Below are positions 35,403 through 44,787 of a stretch of 64,000 bases of DNA, piece by piece. Every line of letters starts with the position of its first letter. Positions within the stretch are counted from its first letter, which is position 1. The notes beneath the pieces are model-generated. The model made no database searches, was not told where the DNA came from, and was given only the letters and a program-made list of their open reading frames with translations. Origin of the DNA: Pseudomonadota bacterium (GTDB lineage: Bacteria > Pseudomonadota > Alphaproteobacteria > Acetobacterales > Acetobacteraceae); the NCBI GenBank assembly GCA_021849425.1, contig JAJZSY010000007.1, forward strand, positions 1 to 64,000, given 5' to 3'. The position numbers and the translations under genes are program-made.

Positions 35403-37076
35403 TCATGCGAGCAGGCTTTCGGCGAGCGAGGTTTCGCCGGCCAGCACCGCATCGCGCGCGGCGCTGGCGAGGCTGCGCAGGCCGGCGGCGCGGGACAGCT
35501 CGTCCTCGCCGGCGCCGGCGGCGAGGCGGGCGGCGAGTTCGGCGGTGGGGGTGAGGAACTCGGCGACCGCCATGCGGCCGCGAAAGCCGGTGTCGCGGCA
35601 TTCGGGGCAGCCGCGCGGGTGGTTGAGCGGCGTGCCCGCGGCGATTCCGAGCTGCGCCGCCTCGGCCGGGGTCGCCGGCGCCGCCTGCCGGCAGGCGGGG
35701 CAGAGCCGGCGGATCAGCCGCTGGGCGAGCACGCCGCGCAGCACCGAGGCGACGAGATAGGGTTCGAGCCCCATGTCGCGCAGGCGGGTCATGGTGGCGA
35801 CCGCCGAGTTGGTGTGCAGCGTCGAGAGCACGAGATGGCCGGTGAGCGCGGCGCGGGCGGCGATTTCGGCGGTTTCGAGGTCGCGGATCTCGCCGACCAT
35901 GATCACGTTCGGGTCCTGCCGGAGGATGGCGCGGAGGAGCTGGGCGAAATCCAGCCCGATCTGCGGCTTGACCTGGCTCTGGCTGATGCCGGCGAGGCGG
36001 TATTCGATCGGGTCCTCGATGGTGACGATCTTGCGGCGCGCGCGGTCGAGGCCGAGCAGGGCGGTGTAGAGCGTCGTCGTCTTGCCGCTGCCGGTCGGGC
36101 CGGTGACGAGGACGATGCCGTTGGGTGCTGCGAGGGCGGCGCGGAAGGCGGCGACGATCGCCGGGTCGAGGCCGAGGGCGCCGAATTCGAAGGTCATCGC
36201 GCTGCGGTCGAGCACGCGGATGGCGATGGTCTCGCCGTGCATCGTCGGGATCGAGGAGACGCGGAAATCGACCTCGTGGCCGCGCACCGGCAGGCGGATG
36301 CGGCCATCCTGCGGCAGGCGGCGCTCGCCGATATCGAGCCGCGCCATGATCTTCACGCGCGAGACGATGGCCGGGGTCATCGCCGCCGGGTGGACCTCCG
36401 CCTCGACCAGCGCGCCGTCATGGCGGTAGCGGATGCGCAGCCGGTCTTCCTCGGGCTCGATATGGATGTCCGACGCGCGGGTTTCGACCGCGCGGGCGAT
36501 GATCTGGTTGACCAGGCGGATCACCGGCGCCTCGCTGGCGAGATCGCGCAGGCGCTCGGCATCCGCCTCGCTCGGCCCGGACTCTTCGGCCGCCTCCGCC
36601 GCGGCCCCGGCATCGCCGGTTTCGGGGTAGAGACGGTCGAGCGCGGCGTCGAGGTCGATCGGCACGGCGACGGCGCGGCGCACCGCGCAGCCGGTGGCCG
36701 CGGCCACCGCGCCGGCGGCGAAGCCATCGAACGGATCGACCATCGCGAGGTCGAGCAGCCCATCGGCCATCGCCAGCGGCAGCACCCGGGCATCGCGCAG
36801 GAAGCGCGGGCGGAGCCGCGCGGGCAGGACTGGTTCCGCCGGATAGGCTTCCGGCGCGAGCAGGGCGAGGCCGAGAGCGGCGGCGGCGGCCTCGGCCAGG
36901 CTGCGCTCGCCGATCAGCCCGAGGCGGACCAGCGCCGCGGCGAGGCCGAGCCCGGTTTCCGCCGCCAGCGCCCGCGCCCGCGCGATGCCGAGGGAATCGA
37001 CCAGCCCGGCCTCCAGCAGGAGTGTGCCGATGGCTGAACTGTCCTCATCCGGGCGCAAGGCGGCGTGATCGAGCAT
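35403..37076 (-). CDS. gspE: type II secretion ATPase GspE
   Basis: GspE powers pseudopilus assembly from the cytoplasm. The 557-residue protein has an N-terminal MshEN-type domain and the Walker A GPTGSGKTTTLY. The Asp box VTIEDPIEYRL, Walker B IMVGEIRD, and the His box LVLSTLHTNSA follow. The tetracysteine zinc motif is CPACRQ plus CPECRD near residues 440-475. It is first of the ten-gene minus-strand operon. A 70-base gap separates it from the divergent prepilin peptidase gene and probably holds both promoters. Confidence 0.96.
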   Translation of the reverse strand: MLDHAALRPDEDSSAIGTLLLEAGLVDSLGIARARALAAETGLGLAAALVRLGLIGERSLAEAAAAALGLALLAPEAYPAEPVLPARLRPRFLRDARVLPLAMADGLLDLAMVDPFDGFAAGAVAAATGCAVRRAVAVPIDLDAALDRLYPETGDAGAAAEAAEESGPSEADAERLRDLASEAPVIRLVNQIIARAVETRASDIHIEPEEDRLRIRYRHDGALVEAEVHPAAMTPAIVSRVKIMARLDIGERRLPQDGRIRLPVRGHEVDFRVSSIPTMHGETIAIRVLDRSAMTFEFGALGLDPAIVAAFRAALAAPNGIVLVTGPTGSGKTTTLYTALLGLDRARRKIVTIEDPIEYRLAGISQSQVKPQIGLDFAQLLRAILRQDPNVIMVGEIRDLETAEIAARAALTGHLVLSTLHTNSAVATMTRLRDMGLEPYLVASVLRGVLAQRLIRRLCPACRQAAPATPAEAAQLGIAAGTPLNHPRGCPECRDTGFRGRMAVAEFLTPTAELAARLAAGAGEDELSRAAGLRSLASAARDAVLAGETSLAESLLA

Positions 37077-37146
37077 CGGATATGTCTCGCGGAAACGATT
37101 TTTTTACCTTATGCCCCGAGGACGCTGCCGCCGGAGCCGAAACCAT

Positions 37147-37905
37147 ATGACAGTTCAGGGAAATATTCTGGTTGCGGGCACGATCCTGGCCGCGCCCTTC
37201 ATCGGCTCGTTCATCGGCACGCTGGTGGAGGACCTGCCGCGCGGCCGGCTGTTCGCGCGGGGCCGCTCGCGCTGCGATGCCTGCGCCGCCACGCTCGGCC
37301 CGGGCGACCTCGTGCCGCTGGCCAGTTTCCTGCTGCGGCGGGGCCGCTGCGCGCATTGTGGCGCCGCGATCCCGCGCCGGCTGCTGCTGATCGAGCTGGC
37401 GGCGCTGCTGCTGGCGATCGGCATTGCCGCGCTGGACCCGGCGGGGCCGCGCGTGCCGCTCGATTTCGCCTTCGCGGCGACGCTGCTGGCGGTGGCGCTG
37501 ATCGATCTCGACTGTCTGCGGCTGCCGGACGCGCTGACCCTGCCGCTGCTGCTGGCCGGGCTGCTCGCGACCGCGCTGCGCCAGCCGGCGGCGCTGGGGG
37601 CGCACGCGGCGGGCGCGGCGCTGGGCTATCTCGGCTTTACCGGGCTGCGCCTGCTTTGGCGGCTGCTGCGCGGGATCGACGCGTTGGGGGCGGGGGATGC
37701 GAAACTGCTTGCCGCCGGCGGGGCCTGGCTGCCGCCGGCCGCCCTGCCCTGGGCGGTGGTGATCGCCGGGCTTGCGGGGCTTGCCGGGGTCGCGCTCTGG
37801 GCGGTGCTGCGCGCCGAGGCTGGCGGCGGGAGGCTGATGCGGCAAAGACTGCCGTTCGGCCCGGCGCTGGCGGTCGGCCTGCTGGCGATGAGACTTGCGA
37901 CATGA
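37147..37905 (+). CDS. pilD: prepilin peptidase (GspO/PilD)
   Basis: This membrane aspartyl protease cleaves and N-methylates pseudopilins. The 252-residue protein has the zinc tetracysteine motif CDACAA and CAHCGA near residues 38 and 78. The two active-site aspartates are in LIDLDCLRLPD and GAGDAKLLAAGG, and there are about eight transmembrane segments. The ATG at 37147 is preferred over an upstream open frame. Divergent from gspE, it completes the secretion system. Confidence 0.93.
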   Translation: MTVQGNILVAGTILAAPFIGSFIGTLVEDLPRGRLFARGRSRCDACAATLGPGDLVPLASFLLRRGRCAHCGAAIPRRLLLIELAALLLAIGIAALDPAGPRVPLDFAFAATLLAVALIDLDCLRLPDALTLPLLLAGLLATALRQPAALGAHAAGAALGYLGFTGLRLLWRLLRGIDALGAGDAKLLAAGGAWLPPAALPWAVVIAGLAGLAGVALWAVLRAEAGGGRLMRQRLPFGPALAVGLLAMRLAT

Positions 37906-38034
37906 ACTGTCATCAAAACAACATTAATTAATAACACACAAAGATTTTATTACACGTAAAGTTGAATGTGTCGGACGGTAACCACGTTGTCCGCCGTTCG
38001 CGCTGACGTTCATTCTCAAAAATGGAGACGACCG

Positions 38035-40875
38035 ATGCACGCCAGAAGGGCGGCCACGGCTTTGCGTACTCTTTTGCTTGCGGGTTCGGCGATCATCGCC
38101 GTCGCGGCGACCACGGGGGCGGGGCAAGCCGCCCCGGCAACCATCACCTCCAGCGGCCAGTATCTCACGCCGACGGCCACCCCTGGCGCGGTGTTCACCC
38201 GGCTCAATCCCGGCCTCGCCGACAACCCTTCCTATGTCGCCGGGCAGGCGATCAGCACCGCCGTCAGCCCGGATGGCAAGACGCTGCTGGTGCTGACGAG
38301 CGGCTACAACCTGGTGAACGACGCGAACGGCAAGGTCATTCCGGGCGATTCGGAAGAGTATGTGTTTGTCTATGACATCTCGAACGACACGCCGGTGCAG
38401 AAGCAGGTCATCAAGGTGCCGAACACCTGGGCCGGCATTTCGTTCAGCCCGGACGGGCAGCATTTCTATGTCTCGGGCGGCGTCGACGACGACGTTCACA
38501 CCTATGCGCAGGGCGCCAGCGGCTGGGCCGAAATCGGCACGCCGTTCGCGCTCGGCCATGCGGCGGTCGCGGGCAATCCGCTGAGCAGCGGCGGCGTCGG
38601 CTTTCTCGTGAAGCCGCAGGCGGCTGGCCTTGCCACCACGGCGGATGGCTCGTCGCTGCTGGTCGCCAATTTCTATAACGACAGCCTGTCGATCGTGAAG
38701 CTGTCGGGCGGCGTTCCGAGCGGGAGCGCGACCGAGGTGCAGCTGCGCCCCGGCGTGATCAACGCCGCGCAGGATGGCGTTGCGGGCGGCGAATATCCGT
38801 TCTGGGTCGTCGCCAATGGCAACTCGACCGCCTATGTCTCAAGCGAGCGGGATCGCGAGATCGATGTCGTCTCGCTGACCGGCACGCCGCAGGTGACCGC
38901 GCGCATCAAGGTCGCGGGCAATCCGAACCGGATGGTGCTGAGCGCCGATGGCAAGTATCTCTATGTCGCGTGCGACAACGAGGCGGATGTCGAGGTGATT
39001 TCCACCGCGTCGAACACGGTGGTGGACACGATCCACACCACCGCGCCGGCCTCCTTTGTCGGCATGCCGAAATATTTCCACGGCACCGCGCCCAATTCGC
39101 TCGCGCTGTCGCAGGACGGCACCCGGCTCTATGTGACCAATGGCGGCACCAACTCGGTCGCGGTGATCGCGCTGAACACGGCGAAGCCGGAGGTGATCGG
39201 CCTGCTGCCGACCGGGTATTATCCGAACAGCGTCAGCGTCAGCCCGGATGGCAAGATGCTGTATGTGGTGAACGGCAAGAGCATGCCGGGGCCGAACCCG
39301 TGCAACGAGAAGCTGGCGGCCGACGTGCCGGCGAGCTGCACCGCGCTCCAGCACAACAACCAGTATATTCTCCAGCTCTCGAAGGCCGGCTTCCTGACGA
39401 TGCCGGTGCCAGCGACCAACGAGCTGGACGCGCTGACGCATCTCGTTGCGCACAACAACCATTTCTCGTTCCACGAGAGCGCGCGCGACCGCTCGATGAT
39501 GGCGTTCCTGCACCGCCACATCAAGCACATCATCTACATCATCCGCGAGAACCGCACCTATGACCAGATCCTCGGCGATCTCGGCGAGGGCAACGGCGAT
39601 CCGGCGCTGGCCGAGTTCGGCAAGACCTATACGCCGAATGTTCACCGCCTCGCCTGGAACTTCGTCGATCTCGACAATTTCTACGATACCGCCGAGGTGA
39701 GCGGCAATGGCTGGCCCTGGAGCACCTCGGCCCGCGAGTCCGACTATGGCACCAAGGCGCTGCCGGTGAACTATGCCGGGCGCGGCCTGTCCTATGACTG
39801 GGAAGGCACCAACCGCAACGTCAATGTCGGCATCGGCTCGCTCGCCGGCCGCAAGGCCGCCAACCCGCTCTATCCGGCCGACTCGAACCTGCTGCCCGGC
39901 ACCGGCAACGTCGCAGCACCGGACGGACCGCACGGCCAGGTGCAGCGGGGCTATCTGTGGGACGCGGCGCTGCGCGCGGGGCTGAGCATCCGCAATTACG
40001 GCTTCTTCATCGATCTCGGCCGCTACAACCTCTCGGGCGCGCTGGCGAAATACGGCATTCCCGAAATCACCGACGCCTACGCCCAGAAGATCAAGGTCGC
40101 CTACGCGACCAACCCCGATCTCGCGCCCTATACCGATCCGTATTTCCGCGGGTTCGACAACACGATCGCCGATTACTACCGCGAGCAGGAATGGAGCCGC
40201 GAGTTCACCAACTATGTGCGCCACCACGACCTGCCCTCGCTCGAACTGGTGCGGCTGATGCACGACCACACCGGCAATTTCACCACCGCGCAGAACGGCG
40301 TGAACACGCCGGGCCTGCAGATCGCCGACAACGACTATGCGGTGGGCAAGCTGATCCAGACCGTCGCGCATTCCCCCTATGCCTCATCGACCCTGATCTT
40401 CATCGTCGAGGACGACGCGCAGGACGGGCCGGATCATGTCGACGGGCATCGCAGCGAGGCCTTCGTGGTCGGGCCCTATGTGCGCCATCATGCCGTGGTT
40501 TCGGCGCGCTACAGCACGGTGAACATGATCCGCACGATGGAGGACATTCTCGGCATCGGGCCGATGACGCTGAACGACGCCTACGAACGGCCGATGACGG
40601 CGGTCTTCAGCCGCGACGACCGGAAGTGGACCTTCAACGCCGCCGTGCCGCAGCCGCTGAGCGCGACGACGCTGCCGATCAAGGCGCAGACGCAGGACGA
40701 GCCGGAGTGGCAACCGCTCCACAACGCCGCCTGGTGGGCGAAGAAGACCAAGGGGTATGACTGGCGCAAGGAAGACGCCATCCCTGCCGTCGCCTACGAC
40801 CACATCCTCTGGGAGGGCATGATGCCCGGCAAGCCCTATCCGACCGAGCGCAACGGCCGCGATTACGCGCGGTAA
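38035..40875 (+). CDS. exported YVTN beta-propeller/phosphoesterase fusion protein
   Basis: The 946-residue protein has a signal peptide (about 1-32, cut after GQA). A propeller of at least six YVTN-type repeats spans about 45-430 (for example SPDGKTLLVLTSG, SADGKYLYVACDN, SQDGTRLYVTNGG). A PF04185 phosphoesterase domain then begins HIIYIIRENRTYDQILGDLGEGN. The segment IVEDDAQDGPDHVDGHRSEAF carries metal ligands. Two-domain proteins of this kind are known in several proteobacteria, but the substrate is not. GGAGA precedes the ATG. A strong terminator follows. It flanks the secretion locus opposite the other phosphoesterase. Confidence 0.88.
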   Translation: MHARRAATALRTLLLAGSAIIAVAATTGAGQAAPATITSSGQYLTPTATPGAVFTRLNPGLADNPSYVAGQAISTAVSPDGKTLLVLTSGYNLVNDANGKVIPGDSEEYVFVYDISNDTPVQKQVIKVPNTWAGISFSPDGQHFYVSGGVDDDVHTYAQGASGWAEIGTPFALGHAAVAGNPLSSGGVGFLVKPQAAGLATTADGSSLLVANFYNDSLSIVKLSGGVPSGSATEVQLRPGVINAAQDGVAGGEYPFWVVANGNSTAYVSSERDREIDVVSLTGTPQVTARIKVAGNPNRMVLSADGKYLYVACDNEADVEVISTASNTVVDTIHTTAPASFVGMPKYFHGTAPNSLALSQDGTRLYVTNGGTNSVAVIALNTAKPEVIGLLPTGYYPNSVSVSPDGKMLYVVNGKSMPGPNPCNEKLAADVPASCTALQHNNQYILQLSKAGFLTMPVPATNELDALTHLVAHNNHFSFHESARDRSMMAFLHRHIKHIIYIIRENRTYDQILGDLGEGNGDPALAEFGKTYTPNVHRLAWNFVDLDNFYDTAEVSGNGWPWSTSARESDYGTKALPVNYAGRGLSYDWEGTNRNVNVGIGSLAGRKAANPLYPADSNLLPGTGNVAAPDGPHGQVQRGYLWDAALRAGLSIRNYGFFIDLGRYNLSGALAKYGIPEITDAYAQKIKVAYATNPDLAPYTDPYFRGFDNTIADYYREQEWSREFTNYVRHHDLPSLELVRLMHDHTGNFTTAQNGVNTPGLQIADNDYAVGKLIQTVAHSPYASSTLIFIVEDDAQDGPDHVDGHRSEAFVVGPYVRHHAVVSARYSTVNMIRTMEDILGIGPMTLNDAYERPMTAVFSRDDRKWTFNAAVPQPLSATTLPIKAQTQDEPEWQPLHNAAWWAKKTKGYDWRKEDAIPAVAYDHILWEGMMPGKPYPTERNGRDYAR

Positions 40876-40931
40876 CGCCTGATGGATACCGGGGCGGCGG
40901 CACCGCCGCCCCGGCCCCGCGACAAGGGAAA

Positions 40932-40964
40932 CCGGCCGGAGCGGCGTGCTCCGGCCGGTTTTTT
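40932..40964 (+). terminator. rho-independent terminator
   Basis: A perfect 11-base stem CCGGCCGGAGC / GCTCCGGCCGG with a 5-base loop is followed by six T residues. It lies 57 bases after the propeller/phosphoesterase stop. Confidence 0.95.
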
Positions 40965-41004
40965 CATGGCAGTCGCGCGGGGCGTTGCGAGGCTGCGCGC
41001 CGGA

Positions 41005-43350
41005 TCAGAATGTCATCCTGACGCCGCCATAGCCGGCGATTGGGCGGCCGGGATTGGCGGTGCGCGGATCGGTCACGCCGCCGGGGACGAAATTCCACGG
41101 CACGTCGGCGACCGGGCCGAACCCGCCATAGGTCTGATACGACCGGTTGGTCACGTTATCGACCATCGCGAAGACGGTGAGCCGCGGGGTGAGCTTGTAG
41201 GAGGCATAGACGTTGAACACCGCGTAGCCGCCGACGGGCTTGGTCAGGTTCGCCTCGTCGCCGAAGCGGTACTGGCTCGATTGCAGGATGGCGGTGGTGC
41301 CGAGCAGCAGCCGCTCGGTGAGCTTGTATGAAAGGTCGATCGTGCCGCGATTGGCGGGGATGCCGGGGATGCGGTCGCCGGGGACGACGTGGATCTGGCC
41401 GTTGGCATCGGCGGCGGGGTTGGAGGGGCTGTTGAGCGTCAGCGCGTTCTGGAACGTCGCGTCGATATGCGCGAAGCCGAGGCGCAGGCCGAGCCGGGGG
41501 CCGGCATAGGCGAGGTCCGCCTCGATCCCCTGGCGGCGGGTGGTGCCGCTGTTGGTGTAGAATTGCAGGTTCGGGTTGTAGAGGGTGGACTGGTAGATGA
41601 TGTCGTCGTGCACATCGGTGCGGAACAGGTCGACATTCCAGCGCAGCGTGCCGCCGGCGAAGCGGGGGAGATGGCCGCGCGCGCCGAATTCGAAGGTGCG
41701 GGCGACGACCTGTTTCAGGTTCGGATCGCCGACGAAGAAGTTCAGCAGCGAGCACGGGTTGGCCGCGCTGGCGCAGGAAAGTTCGGTCGGCGTCGGGTTG
41801 CGGTTGGTTTCGTCGACGCTGCCATAAAGGTCGAGCGTCTTCAGCGCGTGCCAGGTCAGGCCGAGCTGCGGGTTGAACCGGTCATAGGCGTGATGGCCGG
41901 AAACCGGGCCGCCGAGCTTGTCCGCGAGGTCGATCTCGGCATTGTTGAACCGCCCGGCGAGGGTGAGGTCGAGCCGCGGGGCGAGGGTGAACACGTCGTT
42001 GAAGAACAGGCCGAAATAACGAGTCGTCGTCGCCACCTGCACCGGGTTGACGCCGTATGCCGGCTGGTCGACCGTTACACCCGGGCCGATGAAGAGATGC
42101 GTGACCGGCGTGATCCCGCCGATCTGGGTGAAGGCGTTGAACATGGTGTTGGAGCCGTCGAAGCTCGCGCCGATGGTCAGGTGGTTGGGGCGGCGCAGCA
42201 GCCGGCTGTCGTTGATGAGCTGGACCGAGGCGCCATAGGCCTGCTGGTCGATGCCCTCGTTGACGAGGCCGGAATAGATCCCGCCATTGAGGAAGTCGGG
42301 CACCGCGGCGCCGCCGCGCGTCGTCACCACCTCGCTGGTGCCGGCGTTGCAGAGAATGCCGGGCTGGCCGGGGCAGGCGGCGAGTTCCTGGGTCACGCCG
42401 TTCGGCAGGCGCTGCGAGAGGTCGGCGAAATAGGCCAGGGCGTCGAGCGCGGTATCGCCGTCGAGCGCGTAGCGCGCGGTGGCGCGGGTGGCGATGTATT
42501 TGTTGTAGACGGTGTTGGGGCCGGAGAAGATGCTGGCGATGTCGTAATTCAGCGCCTGCACCGGGGTGGCGCCGGGATTGCCGATCGCGTTGTCGGCGGC
42601 GATGACGCCGAGATGCAGCTCGGCGCGCGCGTTGCGCCAGCCGAGATCGGCATAGACCCGGGCGAGGCGGGAGGATTGGGTCTGGCGGAAACCCGCATCG
42701 TGGACGACGTCGGCGGCGAAATAGGCGGCGGTGCCGGCACGGTGCGCGCCATATTGCAGGCTGCCGCCGACGCGGCCGTAGGAGCCGCCATAGACCGAAA
42801 CCTCGCCGCCAGGTGCTGTGAATCCGTTCTTGAGCGTGACATCGAGCGCGCCGCCGAGCGCGTTGAGCCCGAAGGCGGGGTTGGCCGGCTGGAGGCTCGC
42901 GCTGCGGATCGCCTCCGGCGGGATCAGGTCCCAGTTCACGGTGTCGCCGAACGGGTCATTGAAGCGCATTCCGTCGAGATAGACGGCGACGCCCTCGGCC
43001 GTGCCGGTGACCGGCGAGGCGGTGAAGCCGTGGAAGTTGATGTCCGGCTGGAACGAATTGCCGTCGACATCGCTGATCGAGGCGCTGGGCACCGCGGCGA
43101 GAATGGCGTCGGTCAGGCTTGGAATCCCGGTGCGGTCGATCTCGGCCGCGCCGAGGACGTGGGTGGCCTGGGGCAGCCTGTCGCGCCCGATCGCCGAGCC
43201 GGGCAGCGGGGTTGTGGCGATGACGTCGACCTGCGGCACCTGGACGATGGCGGCGGCCGGCACGAGCGACGCGGCCGGCACGGCCTGGGCGCGGGCGGTC
43301 GGCGCGAGGGCGCCCATCGAGAGGAGACAGGCGGTCAGGCGGCGGAACAT
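41005..43350 (-). CDS. TonB-dependent outer-membrane receptor
   Basis: The 781-residue protein has a signal peptide (MFRRLTACLLSMGALAPTARA) and a TonB box-like QVDVIATTP region. The plug domain (ILAAVPSASISDVDGNSFQPDINFHGF, GVAVYLDGMRFNDPFGDTV) lies at about 55-190. A beta-barrel follows, ending in the C-terminal aromatic Phe (GYGGVRMTF). GGAGT lies before the ATG at 43350. The substrate is not evident. Placement next to an exported phosphoesterase suggests import of a released product or of a metal, which is inference. It is convergent with the phosphoesterase and divergent from acoA. Confidence 0.88.
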   Translation of the reverse strand: MFRRLTACLLSMGALAPTARAQAVPAASLVPAAAIVQVPQVDVIATTPLPGSAIGRDRLPQATHVLGAAEIDRTGIPSLTDAILAAVPSASISDVDGNSFQPDINFHGFTASPVTGTAEGVAVYLDGMRFNDPFGDTVNWDLIPPEAIRSASLQPANPAFGLNALGGALDVTLKNGFTAPGGEVSVYGGSYGRVGGSLQYGAHRAGTAAYFAADVVHDAGFRQTQSSRLARVYADLGWRNARAELHLGVIAADNAIGNPGATPVQALNYDIASIFSGPNTVYNKYIATRATARYALDGDTALDALAYFADLSQRLPNGVTQELAACPGQPGILCNAGTSEVVTTRGGAAVPDFLNGGIYSGLVNEGIDQQAYGASVQLINDSRLLRRPNHLTIGASFDGSNTMFNAFTQIGGITPVTHLFIGPGVTVDQPAYGVNPVQVATTTRYFGLFFNDVFTLAPRLDLTLAGRFNNAEIDLADKLGGPVSGHHAYDRFNPQLGLTWHALKTLDLYGSVDETNRNPTPTELSCASAANPCSLLNFFVGDPNLKQVVARTFEFGARGHLPRFAGGTLRWNVDLFRTDVHDDIIYQSTLYNPNLQFYTNSGTTRRQGIEADLAYAGPRLGLRLGFAHIDATFQNALTLNSPSNPAADANGQIHVVPGDRIPGIPANRGTIDLSYKLTERLLLGTTAILQSSQYRFGDEANLTKPVGGYAVFNVYASYKLTPRLTVFAMVDNVTNRSYQTYGGFGPVADVPWNFVPGGVTDPRTANPGRPIAGYGGVRMTF

Positions 43351-43797
43351 GCGGTGACACTCCTGGGTCTGCGGCAATCCCTTCGGTCCGGAAGCCTTGG
43401 CGCCGGTCGGTCAGGATGGCGGTGGGACGATGACGCCGCGCATCGCCCTTGCTCCGGGCGGGTCGGCGCGCCGGTCAATTTTTAGTTATCGTTCGGCGAC
43501 CCCGCCAGCGCCGCTCGCATCGCGCGCTACGGGTATAATCAATTCTTCATTTTAGTTGTCGATGTGATAATTTTTAACAAAATGAACGAACGATCCGTCG
43601 ATTACGCACCGAAACGGCCTTCCCGCCGCTTCCGTCACCGACGGGGCAGTTTCGAAAAGCAACACTCCGGCCAGGGTGGCCAGGGTTGCGGCGTGGACGC
43701 AGACCGGCGTTTCGATCTAGCCTCCTCGCCAGCGGTGCGCGTTCGGGACGCCGCAAGTCAAGCCCGGCCGCAAGACGGGCGACAAAGGAGGAAAACA
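43351..43797. other. 447-bp divergent promoter region between the TonB receptor and acoA
   Basis: The region changes from G+C-rich near the receptor to A+T-rich between about 43475 and 43590. It contains a direct repeat TTTTAGTTaTCG (43480-43491) and TTTTAGTTgTCG (43550-43561), and a TATAAT at 43534-43539. I looked for cobalamin and TPP riboswitch signatures on the receptor side and found none. The frame of acoA stays open far upstream, but it reads as non-coding Arg-rich sequence. Confidence 0.5.
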
Positions 43798-44763
43798 GTG
43801 CAGTACAGCCGCGAGTTTCTGCTCGACAGCTACCGGACGATGGCGACCATCCGGCGCTTCGAGGATCGGGTTCATGATGAGTTCGCGACGGGAAAAATCC
43901 CCGGCTTCGTGCATCTCTATGCCGGCGAGGAAGCCTCCGCCGTCGGCGTCTGCTCGCATCTCGACGAGCGCGACGTGATCGCCTCGACCCATCGCGGGCA
44001 TGGCCACTGCATCGCCAAGGGGTGCGACGTCACCGGCATGATGAAGGAGATTTACGGCCGCCGGGGCGGGCTGTGCGCGGGCAAGGGCGGGTCGATGCAC
44101 ATCGCCGATCTCTCGAAGGGCATGCTGGGCGCCAACGGCATCGTCGGCGGCGGGCCGCCGCTGGTCTGCGGCGCGGCGCTGACCGCGAAGACGCTCAAGA
44201 CCGGGGGCGTCGCGGTCGCTTTCGTCGGCGATGGCGGCTCCAACCAGGGCACCACGCTCGAATCCTACAACCTCGCCAAGGTGTGGAACCTGCCGGTGCT
44301 GTTCGTGGTGGAAGACAACGGCTACGCGGAATCGACGGCCAGCGGCTGGTCGGTCGGCGGCACCCAGGCGGGCCGCGCCGCCGGGTTCGGGATTCCCTGT
44401 GTCGAGGTGGACGGGTTCGATTTCTTCGCCGTCTACGAGGCGGCGCGCGACCTCATCGCCCGCGCGCGCAATGGCGGCGGGCCCGGCATGCTGCACGCGA
44501 CGCTGACCCGCTTCTATGGCCATTTCGAGGGCGATGCGATGACCTATCGCGCCGCCGACGAGATTGCCCGGCTGCGCGCCGAGAAGGACAGTCTCAAGAT
44601 TTTCCGCGCCAAGGTCGGGCCTGGCGGCACCGCCTCGCCGGGGGATTTCGACGCCGTCGACGCCGAGGTGACGGCCGCGATCGACGCCGCGGTGCTCGCC
44701 GCCGAGACCGACGCGCCGCCGACCGAGGCGGACCTGCTCACCGACGTCTATGTCAGCTACTGA
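43798..44763 (+). CDS. acoA: acetoin dehydrogenase E1 alpha subunit
   Basis: This is the TPP-dependent E1 component that cleaves acetoin to acetaldehyde and a hydroxyethyl group passed to E2. The 321-residue protein has the phosphate-binding HRGHGH near 66, GKGGSMHI near 97, and the TPP motif VGDGGSNQGTTLES with the closing VVEDN (144-174). GTG at 43798 has a strong AAAGGAGG in front, which decides the start. The pyruvate dehydrogenase E1 alpha alternative is less likely because the operon continues with an AcoC-type E2/hydrolase fusion. Confidence 0.88.
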   Translation: MQYSREFLLDSYRTMATIRRFEDRVHDEFATGKIPGFVHLYAGEEASAVGVCSHLDERDVIASTHRGHGHCIAKGCDVTGMMKEIYGRRGGLCAGKGGSMHIADLSKGMLGANGIVGGGPPLVCGAALTAKTLKTGGVAVAFVGDGGSNQGTTLESYNLAKVWNLPVLFVVEDNGYAESTASGWSVGGTQAGRAAGFGIPCVEVDGFDFFAVYEAARDLIARARNGGGPGMLHATLTRFYGHFEGDAMTYRAADEIARLRAEKDSLKIFRAKVGPGGTASPGDFDAVDAEVTAAIDAAVLAAETDAPPTEADLLTDVYVSY

Positions 44764-44787
44764 CCAAATCGACCGGGGAAACACACC

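Noticed and set aside
34158-37037. A 959-codon open frame antisense to gspF and gspE
   Set aside because: Both genes on the other strand have complete family motifs; this frame shows none and is a shadow.
43351-43480. Possible cobalamin or TPP riboswitch upstream of the TonB receptor
   Set aside because: I could not find the conserved cores of either class on the minus strand.
43564-43797. Extended N-terminus of acoA in the same open frame
   Set aside because: The translated sequence is Arg-rich without family similarity, and a strong AAAGGAGG immediately precedes the GTG at 43798.
43600-43797. Sigma-54 promoter of acoABC, as seen with AcoR systems
   Set aside because: The best GG/GC pair has the wrong spacing, and no AcoR-type activator gene is in the window.
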